64,000 bases of DNA from contig NZ_BATJ01000004.1 of the NCBI RefSeq assembly GCF_000467125.1, forward strand, positions 1-64,000, given 5' to 3'. A program made the position numbers and the translations under genes. The DNA is from Vibrio proteolyticus NBRC 13287 (GTDB lineage Bacteria > Pseudomonadota > Gammaproteobacteria > Enterobacterales > Vibrionaceae). Shown in pieces: positions 57,038-64,000 of this stretch (positions are counted from its first letter, which is position 1; each line of letters starts with the position of its first letter). The notes under the pieces are model-generated. The model was not told the DNA's origin. It saw only the letters and a list, made by a program, of their open reading frames with translations, and made no database searches.

Positions 57038-58762
57038 TCAGAACGGGAAAAAATGGGGGATCAATGCCAGCACCAGCACCGAATACACGATCGAAATCGG
57101 GATCCCGATCCGCACATAATCCGTTAATTTGTAGTTGCCAACGCTGTACACCAGCAGATTGGTTTGATAGCCGTAAGGCGAGATAAAGCTGGCACTGGCA
57201 CCAAACAACACCGCCATAATGAACGGCATCGGATCGACACCATAACCGACGGCCATACTGTAGCCTATCGGGAATGCCAGAGCCGCGGCCGCATTGTTGG
57301 TCACCAGCTCGGTGAGCAGCAGGGTGATCAGATAAGTCGCCACCAGCGCACCAAATACACCCCAGCCATTGAATGCGTGGATGAACATTTCTCCCATCCG
57401 CATCGACAAACCAGATGAAATCATCAGTTGGGCTATGGTCAGTGCCGAGCCCACAATCACCACAATATCGACCGGGAAACGACGTCTCAGCTCGCTGATT
57501 TGGATGATGCCAAGTGCCAGCAGGGCAATCAGGTATACCGCCAACCCTTTGATAATTGGTACTATATTGGTCAGCCCTAGCGCGATCACCGCCGCAAAGC
57601 CGAGCAACACCAGCGTTGATTTGTTGGCGTCCAGGCGTGCGCTGGAGTCCAGATCATTGACCTGAACAAATTCGCGTCGGTGAGCACTGCGCTCCGCATC
57701 AAAGCGTTTTCCGGGAACCAGGACCAGGGTGTCGCCCGCCGTCAGACGAATGTTACCCAACCCGCCTTCCAGACGTTCATGGCCGCGGCGAATGGCCACC
57801 ACCACCGCATCAAAGCGGTCACGGAAATGACTCGATTTGAGGGTTTTATCGCAGATACTGGACGAGGAGCTGACCACCACTTCCACCAAGTTCTGGCCAT
57901 TGAGGTGATGCTGGCCAAATAAAGTCAGGCCATGAATTTCCTGCAAAGTCGCGACACTTTCCACGTCGCCACAGAACAGCAACCGGTCACGCGCCTGCAA
58001 CACAAAGTCAGGGTCGACCGATGGCAAGCTATGGCCATCCCGGATCACTTCTGCCAGAAACAGTTTGCGCAGCGCGCGCAGGTTGTTCTCCGCAATGCTG
58101 CGTCCCACTAGGGGCGAGCCGGCTTCCACCCGCGCTTCAAGGAAATACGGCAGGTCATCCTGACCGTGATCATCGTAGCTGGGCAACAGGTAACTGAGCG
58201 GCACCAGAATTAGCACTCCGCCCACCAGCACCGCCAGTCCGATCAGCGTTGGCGCGAAAAAGCTCAAGCTGGGTAAACCGGCGTCTTCCACGAAGCTGTT
58301 AATGATCAGGTTAGTGGAAGTGCCAATCAGCGTCAGCGTGCCGCCAAAAATCGCCGCGTAAGAGAGGGGAATTAGCAGCTTGGAAGGCGCGTGCTGTTGA
58401 TTGCGCTTGATCGCGCCAATCAACGACACCACCACTGCCGTATTGTTGGTAAACGAAGACAGCAGTGCGGTCGAAACACCGAGTTTGGCCACGACCGTAC
58501 CCAGCCGGCCGCGTGAAATGTTGCTGCTGACCCAGCTGATCAGCCGGGTTTTCTCCAGCGCACAGGACGCCAGGATCAGCAGCACCAAAGTCAGCAGTGA
58601 CGAGTTAGTGAAATTCGACGCTAAGGTATTGAGCTCAACCATGCCGGCGATAAAGGCGATAAACGCCGCGCCGGCAAAAATAAAGCTCGGTTTAATACGA
58701 GTTACAATCAGGCAGGTCATAATGCCCAGCAAGATCGCCAACACAAACCCTTGTTCCCACAT
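57038..58762 (-). CDS. SLC13-family permease with TrkA-C domains (probable sulfate importer)
   Basis: A 574-residue membrane protein. Eleven or so helices split in two halves (about 1-195 and 395-574) flank a cytosolic part with two TrkA-C (RCK-C) domains, each with a typical core (ARVEAGSPLVGRSIAENNLR; VVVSSSSSICDKTLKSSHFR). SFTNNTAVVVSLIG and IGTSTNLIINSF in the first half and ELVTNNAAAALAFPI and GASASFISPYGYQTNLLVYS in the second are the SLC13 ion-binding repeats. Lying between cysN and cysC, it is very likely a sodium/sulfate or related sulfur importer; the substrate is inferred from context. Confidence 0.9.
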   Translation of the reverse strand: MWEQGFVLAILLGIMTCLIVTRIKPSFIFAGAAFIAFIAGMVELNTLASNFTNSSLLTLVLLILASCALEKTRLISWVSSNISRGRLGTVVAKLGVSTALLSSFTNNTAVVVSLIGAIKRNQQHAPSKLLIPLSYAAIFGGTLTLIGTSTNLIINSFVEDAGLPSLSFFAPTLIGLAVLVGGVLILVPLSYLLPSYDDHGQDDLPYFLEARVEAGSPLVGRSIAENNLRALRKLFLAEVIRDGHSLPSVDPDFVLQARDRLLFCGDVESVATLQEIHGLTLFGQHHLNGQNLVEVVVSSSSSICDKTLKSSHFRDRFDAVVVAIRRGHERLEGGLGNIRLTAGDTLVLVPGKRFDAERSAHRREFVQVNDLDSSARLDANKSTLVLLGFAAVIALGLTNIVPIIKGLAVYLIALLALGIIQISELRRRFPVDIVVIVGSALTIAQLMISSGLSMRMGEMFIHAFNGWGVFGALVATYLITLLLTELVTNNAAAALAFPIGYSMAVGYGVDPMPFIMAVLFGASASFISPYGYQTNLLVYSVGNYKLTDYVRIGIPISIVYSVLVLALIPHFFPF

Positions 58763-58803
58763 AACTCGTCCTTAAAGCGAAGTAATGACTTACTTTTTTG
58801 TTG

Positions 58804-60231
58804 TTATTTCAGTAATTGGCTCAGATCTTTGGCATCCCAGTGTGGGAAATGCTTGCGGATCAGTGCGTTCAGTTCGAGTTCAAACGCGGAGACATCACCT
58901 GCCGGACGCGACACCTGAGTCAGGCTCTCACGTACTAAACCAGCGCCCACCGTCACGTTGCTCAGACGGTCGATAATGATGAAGCCACCGGTGTCTGCAC
59001 AATCGAGGTATTTGTCCAGCGCAACCGACTCTGTCAGTGACCACTCACATAAGCCGATGCCGTTCAATGGCAGCTCTGCTGCCGAGTGGGTCGCCAGATT
59101 ATTGATGTCATACTGATGGCGGATCGCCTCCACCCTGCCAACGGTTTTCTTCCCTGCCAGCTTGATGTCGTATTCACGCCTCGGTTGCAGAGGCTGTTCG
59201 GTCATCCACACCACATCGGCAAGCAGATGGTTGCTGGACTCCACCTCGGCATTGTGCAGCACAATCAAATCACCGCGACTGATGTCGATTTCATCTTCCA
59301 GTGTCAGAGTTACTGCCAGACCGGCTTGTGCAACGTCAAGATCGCCGTCAAATGTCACAATACGTGCCACTTTCGAACGCTTGCCAGACGGCAGAGCTTC
59401 AATCTCATCGCCAACCTGAACCTGACCAGAGGCCACCGTACCGGCAAAACCGCGGAAATCGAGGTTCGGACGGCTGACGTACTGCACTGGGAAACGGAAC
59501 TCACCGCTGCCTTTTTCGCGGTCCACGTCCACCGACTCCAACAACTCCAGCAGTGACGGTCCCTGATACCAGGCCATATTGCGGCTCTTATCCACCACGT
59601 TGTCGCCTTCCAGTGCCGAGAGCGGGATCACCTGAATGTCCGTTTCGCCCTGCAGGTGCTCAGAAAACGCCAAATATTCAGCCCGGATTTGCTCAAAACG
59701 CTCTTCGGAGTAATCGACCAGATCCATTTTGTTGACCGCCACGACAAAATGCTTCAGCCCCAGCAGGTTAGAGATGAACGAATGACGACGGGTCTGATCC
59801 AGTACGCCTTTGCGCGCATCAATCAGGATCACCGCCAGGTCACAGGTTGACGCACCAGTTGCCATGTTACGGGTGTACTGCTCATGTCCCGGAGTATCGG
59901 CAATGATGAACTTACGTTTTTGCGTCGAGAAGTAACGGTACGCCACGTCAATGGTGATGCCCTGTTCACGCTCGGCTTGCAAACCATCCACCAGCAACGC
60001 CAGATCCGGACGCTCACCTGTGGTGCCCACGCGCTGGCTATCAGAGTGAACCGCCGCCAGTTGATCTTCATAAATCTGCTTAGAGTCATGAAGCAGACGG
60101 CCGATCAGAGTACTTTTGCCGTCGTCCACCGACCCGCAGGTGAGGAAACGAAGCAGGGATTTATGTTGATGCTGGTTTAGGTAGCCTTCGATACCAAGCT
60201 CGGCCAGCTGAGCTGCAACTGCACTGTTCAT
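58804..60231 (-). CDS. cysN: Sulfate adenylyltransferase GTPase subunit
   Basis: GTPase that powers APS synthesis with CysD. The 475-residue EF-Tu-like protein has G1 GSVDDGKST (33-41), G3 [18 protein letters not shown]4 VNKMDLVD and domain II/III to the C-terminus. It is not fused to CysC, unlike NodQ-type proteins; cysC is separate downstream. It starts 19 bases after cysD. Confidence 0.97.
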   Translation of the reverse strand: MNSAVAAQLAELGIEGYLNQHQHKSLLRFLTCGSVDDGKSTLIGRLLHDSKQIYEDQLAAVHSDSQRVGTTGERPDLALLVDGLQAEREQGITIDVAYRYFSTQKRKFIIADTPGHEQYTRNMATGASTCDLAVILIDARKGVLDQTRRHSFISNLLGLKHFVVAVNKMDLVDYSEERFEQIRAEYLAFSEHLQGETDIQVIPLSALEGDNVVDKSRNMAWYQGPSLLELLESVDVDREKGSGEFRFPVQYVSRPNLDFRGFAGTVASGQVQVGDEIEALPSGKRSKVARIVTFDGDLDVAQAGLAVTLTLEDEIDISRGDLIVLHNAEVESSNHLLADVVWMTEQPLQPRREYDIKLAGKKTVGRVEAIRHQYDINNLATHSAAELPLNGIGLCEWSLTESVALDKYLDCADTGGFIIIDRLSNVTVGAGLVRESLTQVSRPAGDVSAFELELNALIRKHFPHWDAKDLSQLLK

Positions 60232-60250
60232 ATGCTTTCCTTAAGATCCT

Positions 60251-61159
60251 TTAGAAGTAGCCCTGGCGCTTTTTCAGCTCCATCGATCCTGACTGATCGT
60301 GGTCGATCGCCCGTCCCTGACGCTCACTCGATGTGGCCACCAGCATCTCTTCGATGATGCCAGTCAAAGTGTTCGCTTCAGACTCGATAGCTCCAGTCAG
60401 TGGATAACAACCAAGAGTACGGAAACGCACACTCTTCTCTTCAATCACTTCACCAGGCTGCAGCTTCATGCGCTCATCATCCACCATGATCAACATGCCG
60501 TCCCTCTCTACCACGGGGCGCTTGGCCGACAGGTACAATGGCACAATCTCAATGTTTTCCAGGTAGATGTATTGCCAGATATCCAGCTCGGTCCAGTTCG
60601 ACAGCGGGAACACTCGGATGCTCTCACCTTTGTTGACCTGTCCGTTGTAGGTGCGCCACAACTCTGGACGCTGATTCTTCGGATCCCAAGTGTGGTTTTT
60701 GTCTCGGAAGGAGTACACCCGTTCTTTCGCGCGTGATTTTTCTTCGTCCCGACGCGCCCCACCAAAAGCGGCATCAAAGCCGTATTTGTTCAGCGCCTGC
60801 TTAAGGCCCTGCGTCTTCATGATGTCTGTATGCTTTGAAGAGCCGTGTTCAAAAGGGTTGATGCCCATCGCTAACCCTTCAGGGTTTTTGTGCACCAGCA
60901 GATCAAACCCGTACTTTTTCGCCGTGCGATCACGAAACTCGATCATTTCACGGAATTTCCAATCAGTATCGACGTGCAACAGTGGAAATGGGATCTTCCC
61001 CGGATAAAAGGCTTTGCGAGCCAGATGCAGCATCACCGACGAATCTTTACCGATCGAGTACATCATGACTGGGTTATCAAACTCAGCGGCCACTTCGCGG
61101 ATGATGTGAATACTCTCCGCCTCAAGCTGCTTTAAGTGAGTTAAGCGTTGTTGATCCAT
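60251..61159 (-). CDS. cysD: Sulfate adenylyltransferase catalytic subunit
   Basis: Makes APS from ATP and sulfate together with CysN. The 302-residue N-type PP-ATPase has the PP-loop [17 protein letters not shown] (35 on), [32 protein letters not shown] and [11 protein letters not shown]. The product ends KKRQGYF, the usual CysD C-terminus. It follows cobA by 38 bases. Confidence 0.98.
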   Translation of the reverse strand: MDQQRLTHLKQLEAESIHIIREVAAEFDNPVMMYSIGKDSSVMLHLARKAFYPGKIPFPLLHVDTDWKFREMIEFRDRTAKKYGFDLLVHKNPEGLAMGINPFEHGSSKHTDIMKTQGLKQALNKYGFDAAFGGARRDEEKSRAKERVYSFRDKNHTWDPKNQRPELWRTYNGQVNKGESIRVFPLSNWTELDIWQYIYLENIEIVPLYLSAKRPVVERDGMLIMVDDERMKLQPGEVIEEKSVRFRTLGCYPLTGAIESEANTLTGIIEEMLVATSSERQGRAIDHDQSGSMELKKRQGYF

Positions 61160-61197
61160 GTGCTTGCTTCCTTTACTGCCTGTTCAGGCGGTGTTAA

Positions 61198-62061
61198 TTA
61201 GGCGAAATTCAGTTGCGCCTGAGGTTGAGTGGCGGTGCCGAACCAGCTGAGCTTATCGGCCAACCCCACGACTTCCCCCACCACAATCAGTGATGGGGAC
61301 TCGGCGCCCTGCGCCAGTTGCGCCAGTTGCGACAACTGACCTCTGAATACTTGCTGACACGCTTGCGTGCCGCGTTCAATGATGGCAATCGGCGTGTCCG
61401 CTCCCCGTCCGTGCGCGAGTAATTGTTGCTGGATATAGCTGGATTTCATCAAACCCATATAGATCACCAGTGTCTGCTGCCCCCGGGCCAGCGTTGACCA
61501 GTCCATGTCATCACTCTCCGCCTTAAGGTGTCCGGTGATGAACATCGCCGATTGGGCGTAATCACGGTGTGTCAGTGGAATGCCGGCGTACGCCGTTGCG
61601 CCTGCTGCCGCGGTGATTCCCGGAACCACCTGAAAGGCAATCCCAGCTTCAAACAGCACTTCCAGCTCTTCACCGCCACGGCCGAACACAAACGGATCGC
61701 CGCCTTTGATACGCACAACCCGGTGGCCCTGACGAGCAAAGTCGACCAACAGCTGATTGGTTTTTTCCTGCGGCACACTGTGATGACCCGCGCGTTTACC
61801 GACACACACCAAAATTGTGTCATCCGGTACCAACGCCATGATCTCGTCCGAAACCAGGTAGTCATACAACACCACATCGGCTTGTTGCAGGCAGTTGAGT
61901 GCTTTGACCGTCAACAGCTCGGCGTCTCCGGGCCCGGCACCGACCAGGGCAACTTCGCCTGGCTGTAGCTGACGTTTCACCAGTGAAGAGGGCAACACGC
62001 TGTTACGTACTAAACGCGGTCCCTTAACGGGAAGTGGTGAAACGATGTCCTTATCCGCCAT
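61198..62061 (-). CDS. cobA: Uroporphyrinogen-III C-methyltransferase
   Basis: Makes precorrin-2 for siroheme, the cofactor of sulfite reductase, so it belongs functionally to the sulfate cluster. The 287-residue protein is a stand-alone [71 protein letters not shown]. No CysG-type oxidase/ferrochelatase domain is fused. About 37 residues precede the core ([20 protein letters not shown]...), a little more than needed. The ATG at 62061 is chosen; the open frame extends 53 codons more without family support. Confidence 0.95.
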   Translation of the reverse strand: MADKDIVSPLPVKGPRLVRNSVLPSSLVKRQLQPGEVALVGAGPGDAELLTVKALNCLQQADVVLYDYLVSDEIMALVPDDTILVCVGKRAGHHSVPQEKTNQLLVDFARQGHRVVRIKGGDPFVFGRGGEELEVLFEAGIAFQVVPGITAAAGATAYAGIPLTHRDYAQSAMFITGHLKAESDDMDWSTLARGQQTLVIYMGLMKSSYIQQQLLAHGRGADTPIAIIERGTQACQQVFRGQLSQLAQLAQGAESPSLIVVGEVVGLADKLSWFGTATQPQAQLNFA

Positions 62062-62335
62062 ATCTGCATTCCGTTTCCGATTGATGCAAGCATTATGGCG
62101 CTGCGCTGTTATTACCTGAAATTCTAAAATTTCATTTTTTATTCGAATAACTGATAAGCAAATTAACTTTTGTCGATAAGTTCGCCAATTTCCGACCAAT
62201 TTCTGAGAGATGCAGAACAAATACCGCCATCGTCATACCACCCGGTCACATTTTTCAGTAAGCCGTCATTCAGGTTTCACAGCAATTTGTTACATTAAAC
62301 GGGTTTCTTTCTTCATTCAGTGGAGCTCACGCAAC
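62062..62335. other. Divergent region between cobA and cpdB
   Basis: About 274 bp, AT-rich, no gene seen. It must hold the promoter of the cobA-cysDN-permease-cysC cluster, where a CysB site would be expected, and that of cpdB. I cannot place either with confidence. Confidence 0.4.
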
Positions 62336-64000
62336 ATGCACCTGGCAATCAAACCGATCACCGCCGCTGTTTTAGGCGGTATGCTGACCTTAGCCGGCCC
62401 GGCAATGGCAGACACCATCAAACTGCGCATTATCGAAACCACGGATATCCATACCAATGTGATGGATTACGACTACTACAAAGATCAGCCGTCACCAAAA
62501 ATCGGTCTGTCCCGCGCCGCAACCTTGGTCAAACAGGCACGGGCCGAAGTGACCAATAGCGTATTGGTTGACAACGGTGACCTGATCCAGGGCAGTCCGA
62601 TGGGCGATTACATGGCGGCCAAAGGGCTCCAGCCAGGTGAAGTGCACCCGGTGTACAAAGCCATGAACCTATTGGGGTACGATGTGGGTAACATCGGTAA
62701 TCATGAATTTAACTATGGCTTAGACTTTCTCAAAGAGTCGCTCAATGATGCTAACTTCCCGTACGTCAATGCCAATGTGTATGACGCCAAATCCGGTGAG
62801 CATGCCTTCACGCCGTATCTGATCAAAACTCACACCTTTAAAGACACCGATGGCCAAGCGCATCAGGTGAAAGTGGGTTACATCGGTTTTGTGCCACCGC
62901 AGATCCTAGTGTGGGATAAGAAAAACCTCGATGGCAAAGTGGTCGCACAAGATATTAAAGCCACCGCAGAAAAGCTGGTGCCGGAAATGCGAGCTCAGGG
63001 CGCCGACGTGATCGTGGCCATCCCACACTCGGGTGTCTCTTCGGATCCGTACAAAGTGGGCGCGGAAAACTCGGTTTACTACCTGACTCAGGTCGCCGGT
63101 ATTGACGCCATTGCGTTTGGTCACTCGCACGCGGTGTTCCCGAGCAAGGATTTTGCGTCCCTGCCGGGTGCCGATCTTCAGCAAGGCACCATCAACGGCG
63201 TGACCGCGGTGATGCCGGGGCGCTGGGGCAGCCATGTCGGTGTGATGGATTTGACGCTGAAACAGAAAGGCAATCAGTGGCAGGTGGTCGCCGGTCAGTC
63301 TCAGGCCCGGCCGATTTTCGACAAAACCAGCAACACCTCGCTGGCAAGCGCCGATCCGGGCATCGTCAGAGCGTTGCAAGCGGATCACGACGGTACACGT
63401 ACCTTCGTCAACCAGCCGATCGGTCAGGCCAGTGATGTGATGTACAGTTACCTGGCGCTGGTACAAGATGATCCGACGGTGCAAATCGTCAACCTGGCGC
63501 AGAAAGATTATGTCGAACGCTTTATTCAAGGCGACCCAGACTTAGATGGTCTGCCGGTACTGTCTGCTGCCGCTCCGTTTAAAGTCGGTGGACGTAAAAA
63601 TGATCCGGCTAACTTTACCGAAGTGGAAGCCGGTCAGCTTACTTTCCGCAACGCCGCCGATCTCTACCTCTATCCCAACACCCTGGTCACGATGAAAGTC
63701 ACCGGTCAGCAAGTCAAAGAGTGGCTGGAGTGCAGTGCGGGCCAGTTCAACCAGATTGACGTCAACAGCAGCCAGCCTCAGAGCCTGATCAACTGGGACG
63801 GTTTCCGTACCTACAATTTTGACGTTATGGACGGCGTCTCGTATCAGATTGACGTCACCCAGCCCGCTCGTTACGACGGAGACTGCCAGCTGATCCACCC
63901 CGACTCGCAGCGTATTGTCGGTCTGAGCTACCAGGGCAAAGCATTGGATCCTCAGCAGACCTTCCTGATCGCGACCAATAACTACCGCGCGTACAGCAAT
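62336..64000 (+). CDS. cpdB: 2',3'-cyclic-nucleotide 2'-phosphodiesterase / 3'-nucleotidase (cut by window end)
   Basis: Periplasmic enzyme that degrades 2',3'-cyclic nucleotides and 3'-nucleotides for phosphate and nucleoside salvage. The frame from the ATG at 62336 is open to the last base, 555 codons, close to 85% of the 647 residues of E. coli CpdB. Signal peptide: [24 protein letters not shown]. Metallophosphatase motifs: [35 protein letters not shown]. The C-terminal nucleotidase domain has [18 protein letters not shown] and [23 protein letters not shown] lies about 10 bases before the start. Confidence 0.97.
   Translation, partial: MHLAIKPITAAVLGGMLTLAGPAMADTIKLRIIETTDIHTNVMDYDYYKDQPSPKIGLSRAATLVKQARAEVTNSVLVDNGDLIQGSPMGDYMAAKGLQPGEVHPVYKAMNLLGYDVGNIGNHEFNYGLDFLKESLNDANFPYVNANVYDAKSGEHAFTPYLIKTHTFKDTDGQAHQVKVGYIGFVPPQILVWDKKNLDGKVVAQDIKATAEKLVPEMRAQGADVIVAIPHSGVSSDPYKVGAENSVYYLTQVAGIDAIAFGHSHAVFPSKDFASLPGADLQQGTINGVTAVMPGRWGSHVGVMDLTLKQKGNQWQVVAGQSQARPIFDKTSNTSLASADPGIVRALQADHDGTRTFVNQPIGQASDVMYSYLALVQDDPTVQIVNLAQKDYVERFIQGDPDLDGLPVLSAAAPFKVGGRKNDPANFTEVEAGQLTFRNAADLYLYPNTLVTMKVTGQQVKEWLECSAGQFNQIDVNSSQPQSLINWDGFRTYNFDVMDGVSYQIDVTQPARYDGDCQLIHPDSQRIVGLSYQGKALDPQQTFLIATNNYRAYSN

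Overview
The window is about 64 kb of core chromosome from a gammaproteobacterium, almost certainly a Vibrio. The reasons are the gene order metK-(DUF2189)-sprT-dns-rsmE-gshB-yqgE-ruvX / pilT-yggS-proC-yggT-yggU, a Vibrio-type zinc operon (DUF2607, DUF2796/ZrgA, ABC transporter, DUF3299), a PilT gene, and a cobA-cysD-cysN-SLC13-cysC sulfate cluster. The rather high GC for the genus suggests something near the V. fluvialis/furnissii group, but this is a weak inference. I see no insertion sequence, prophage, integron repeat or CRISPR array.

Layout. (1) 1-17 kb: the start of transketolase, metK behind tandem MetJ boxes, a DUF2189 membrane protein, sprT, the secreted nuclease dns, rsmE, gshB, yqgE and ruvX; then divergent pilT and yggS-proC-yggT-yggU, a DUF4426 protein, rdgB, hemW, an AlkA-like glycosylase, glsB, trmB and mutY-yggX-mltC. 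(2) 18.3-19.6 kb: nine tRNA genes (Phe, Thr, Phe, Asn, then Phe, Thr, Asn, Thr, Asn) in two transcription units with near-identical promoters and terminators. (3) 19.9-25.3 kb, minus strand: plsC, murA, ibaG and mlaBCDEF. (4) 25.5-34.7 kb, plus strand: calcium/sodium antiporter, kdsD, kdsC, lptC-lptA-lptB, rpoN, hpf, ptsN, rapZ, npr and mgtE. Blocks 3 and 4 together are an envelope-building island (phospholipid, peptidoglycan, Kdo and LPS transport) followed by the sigma-54/nitrogen-PTS module. (5) 34.8-44.7 kb: pmbA, darP, thiBPQ behind a TPP riboswitch, ubiX-mpl, fbp, ppa and ytfP. (6) 44.7-51.6 kb: tamB-tamA and divergent msrA, then ytfJ. (7) 51.7-55.3 kb: a zinc-uptake operon behind a good Zur box, followed by an unlisted 34-residue membrane protein gene on the opposite strand. 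(8) 55.5-62.1 kb: a conserved Vibrio protein, then the sulfate-assimilation cluster on the minus strand (transcribed cobA, cysD, cysN, SLC13 permease, cysC). (9) 62.3 kb to the end: the first 555 codons of cpdB.

The least ordinary stretches are the zinc operon (palindromic Zur site, His-rich proteins, an in-frame nonanucleotide repeat in zrgA, a strong hairpin between the binding-protein and ABC genes), the adjacent short membrane protein with its own inverted-repeat leader, the tRNA array (one tRNA-Phe with a doubly compensated acceptor stem, and a coding-like remnant between the units), and the TPP riboswitch with a possible Shine-Dalgarno-masking hairpin. Most other genes are conserved housekeeping genes with usual length and motifs.
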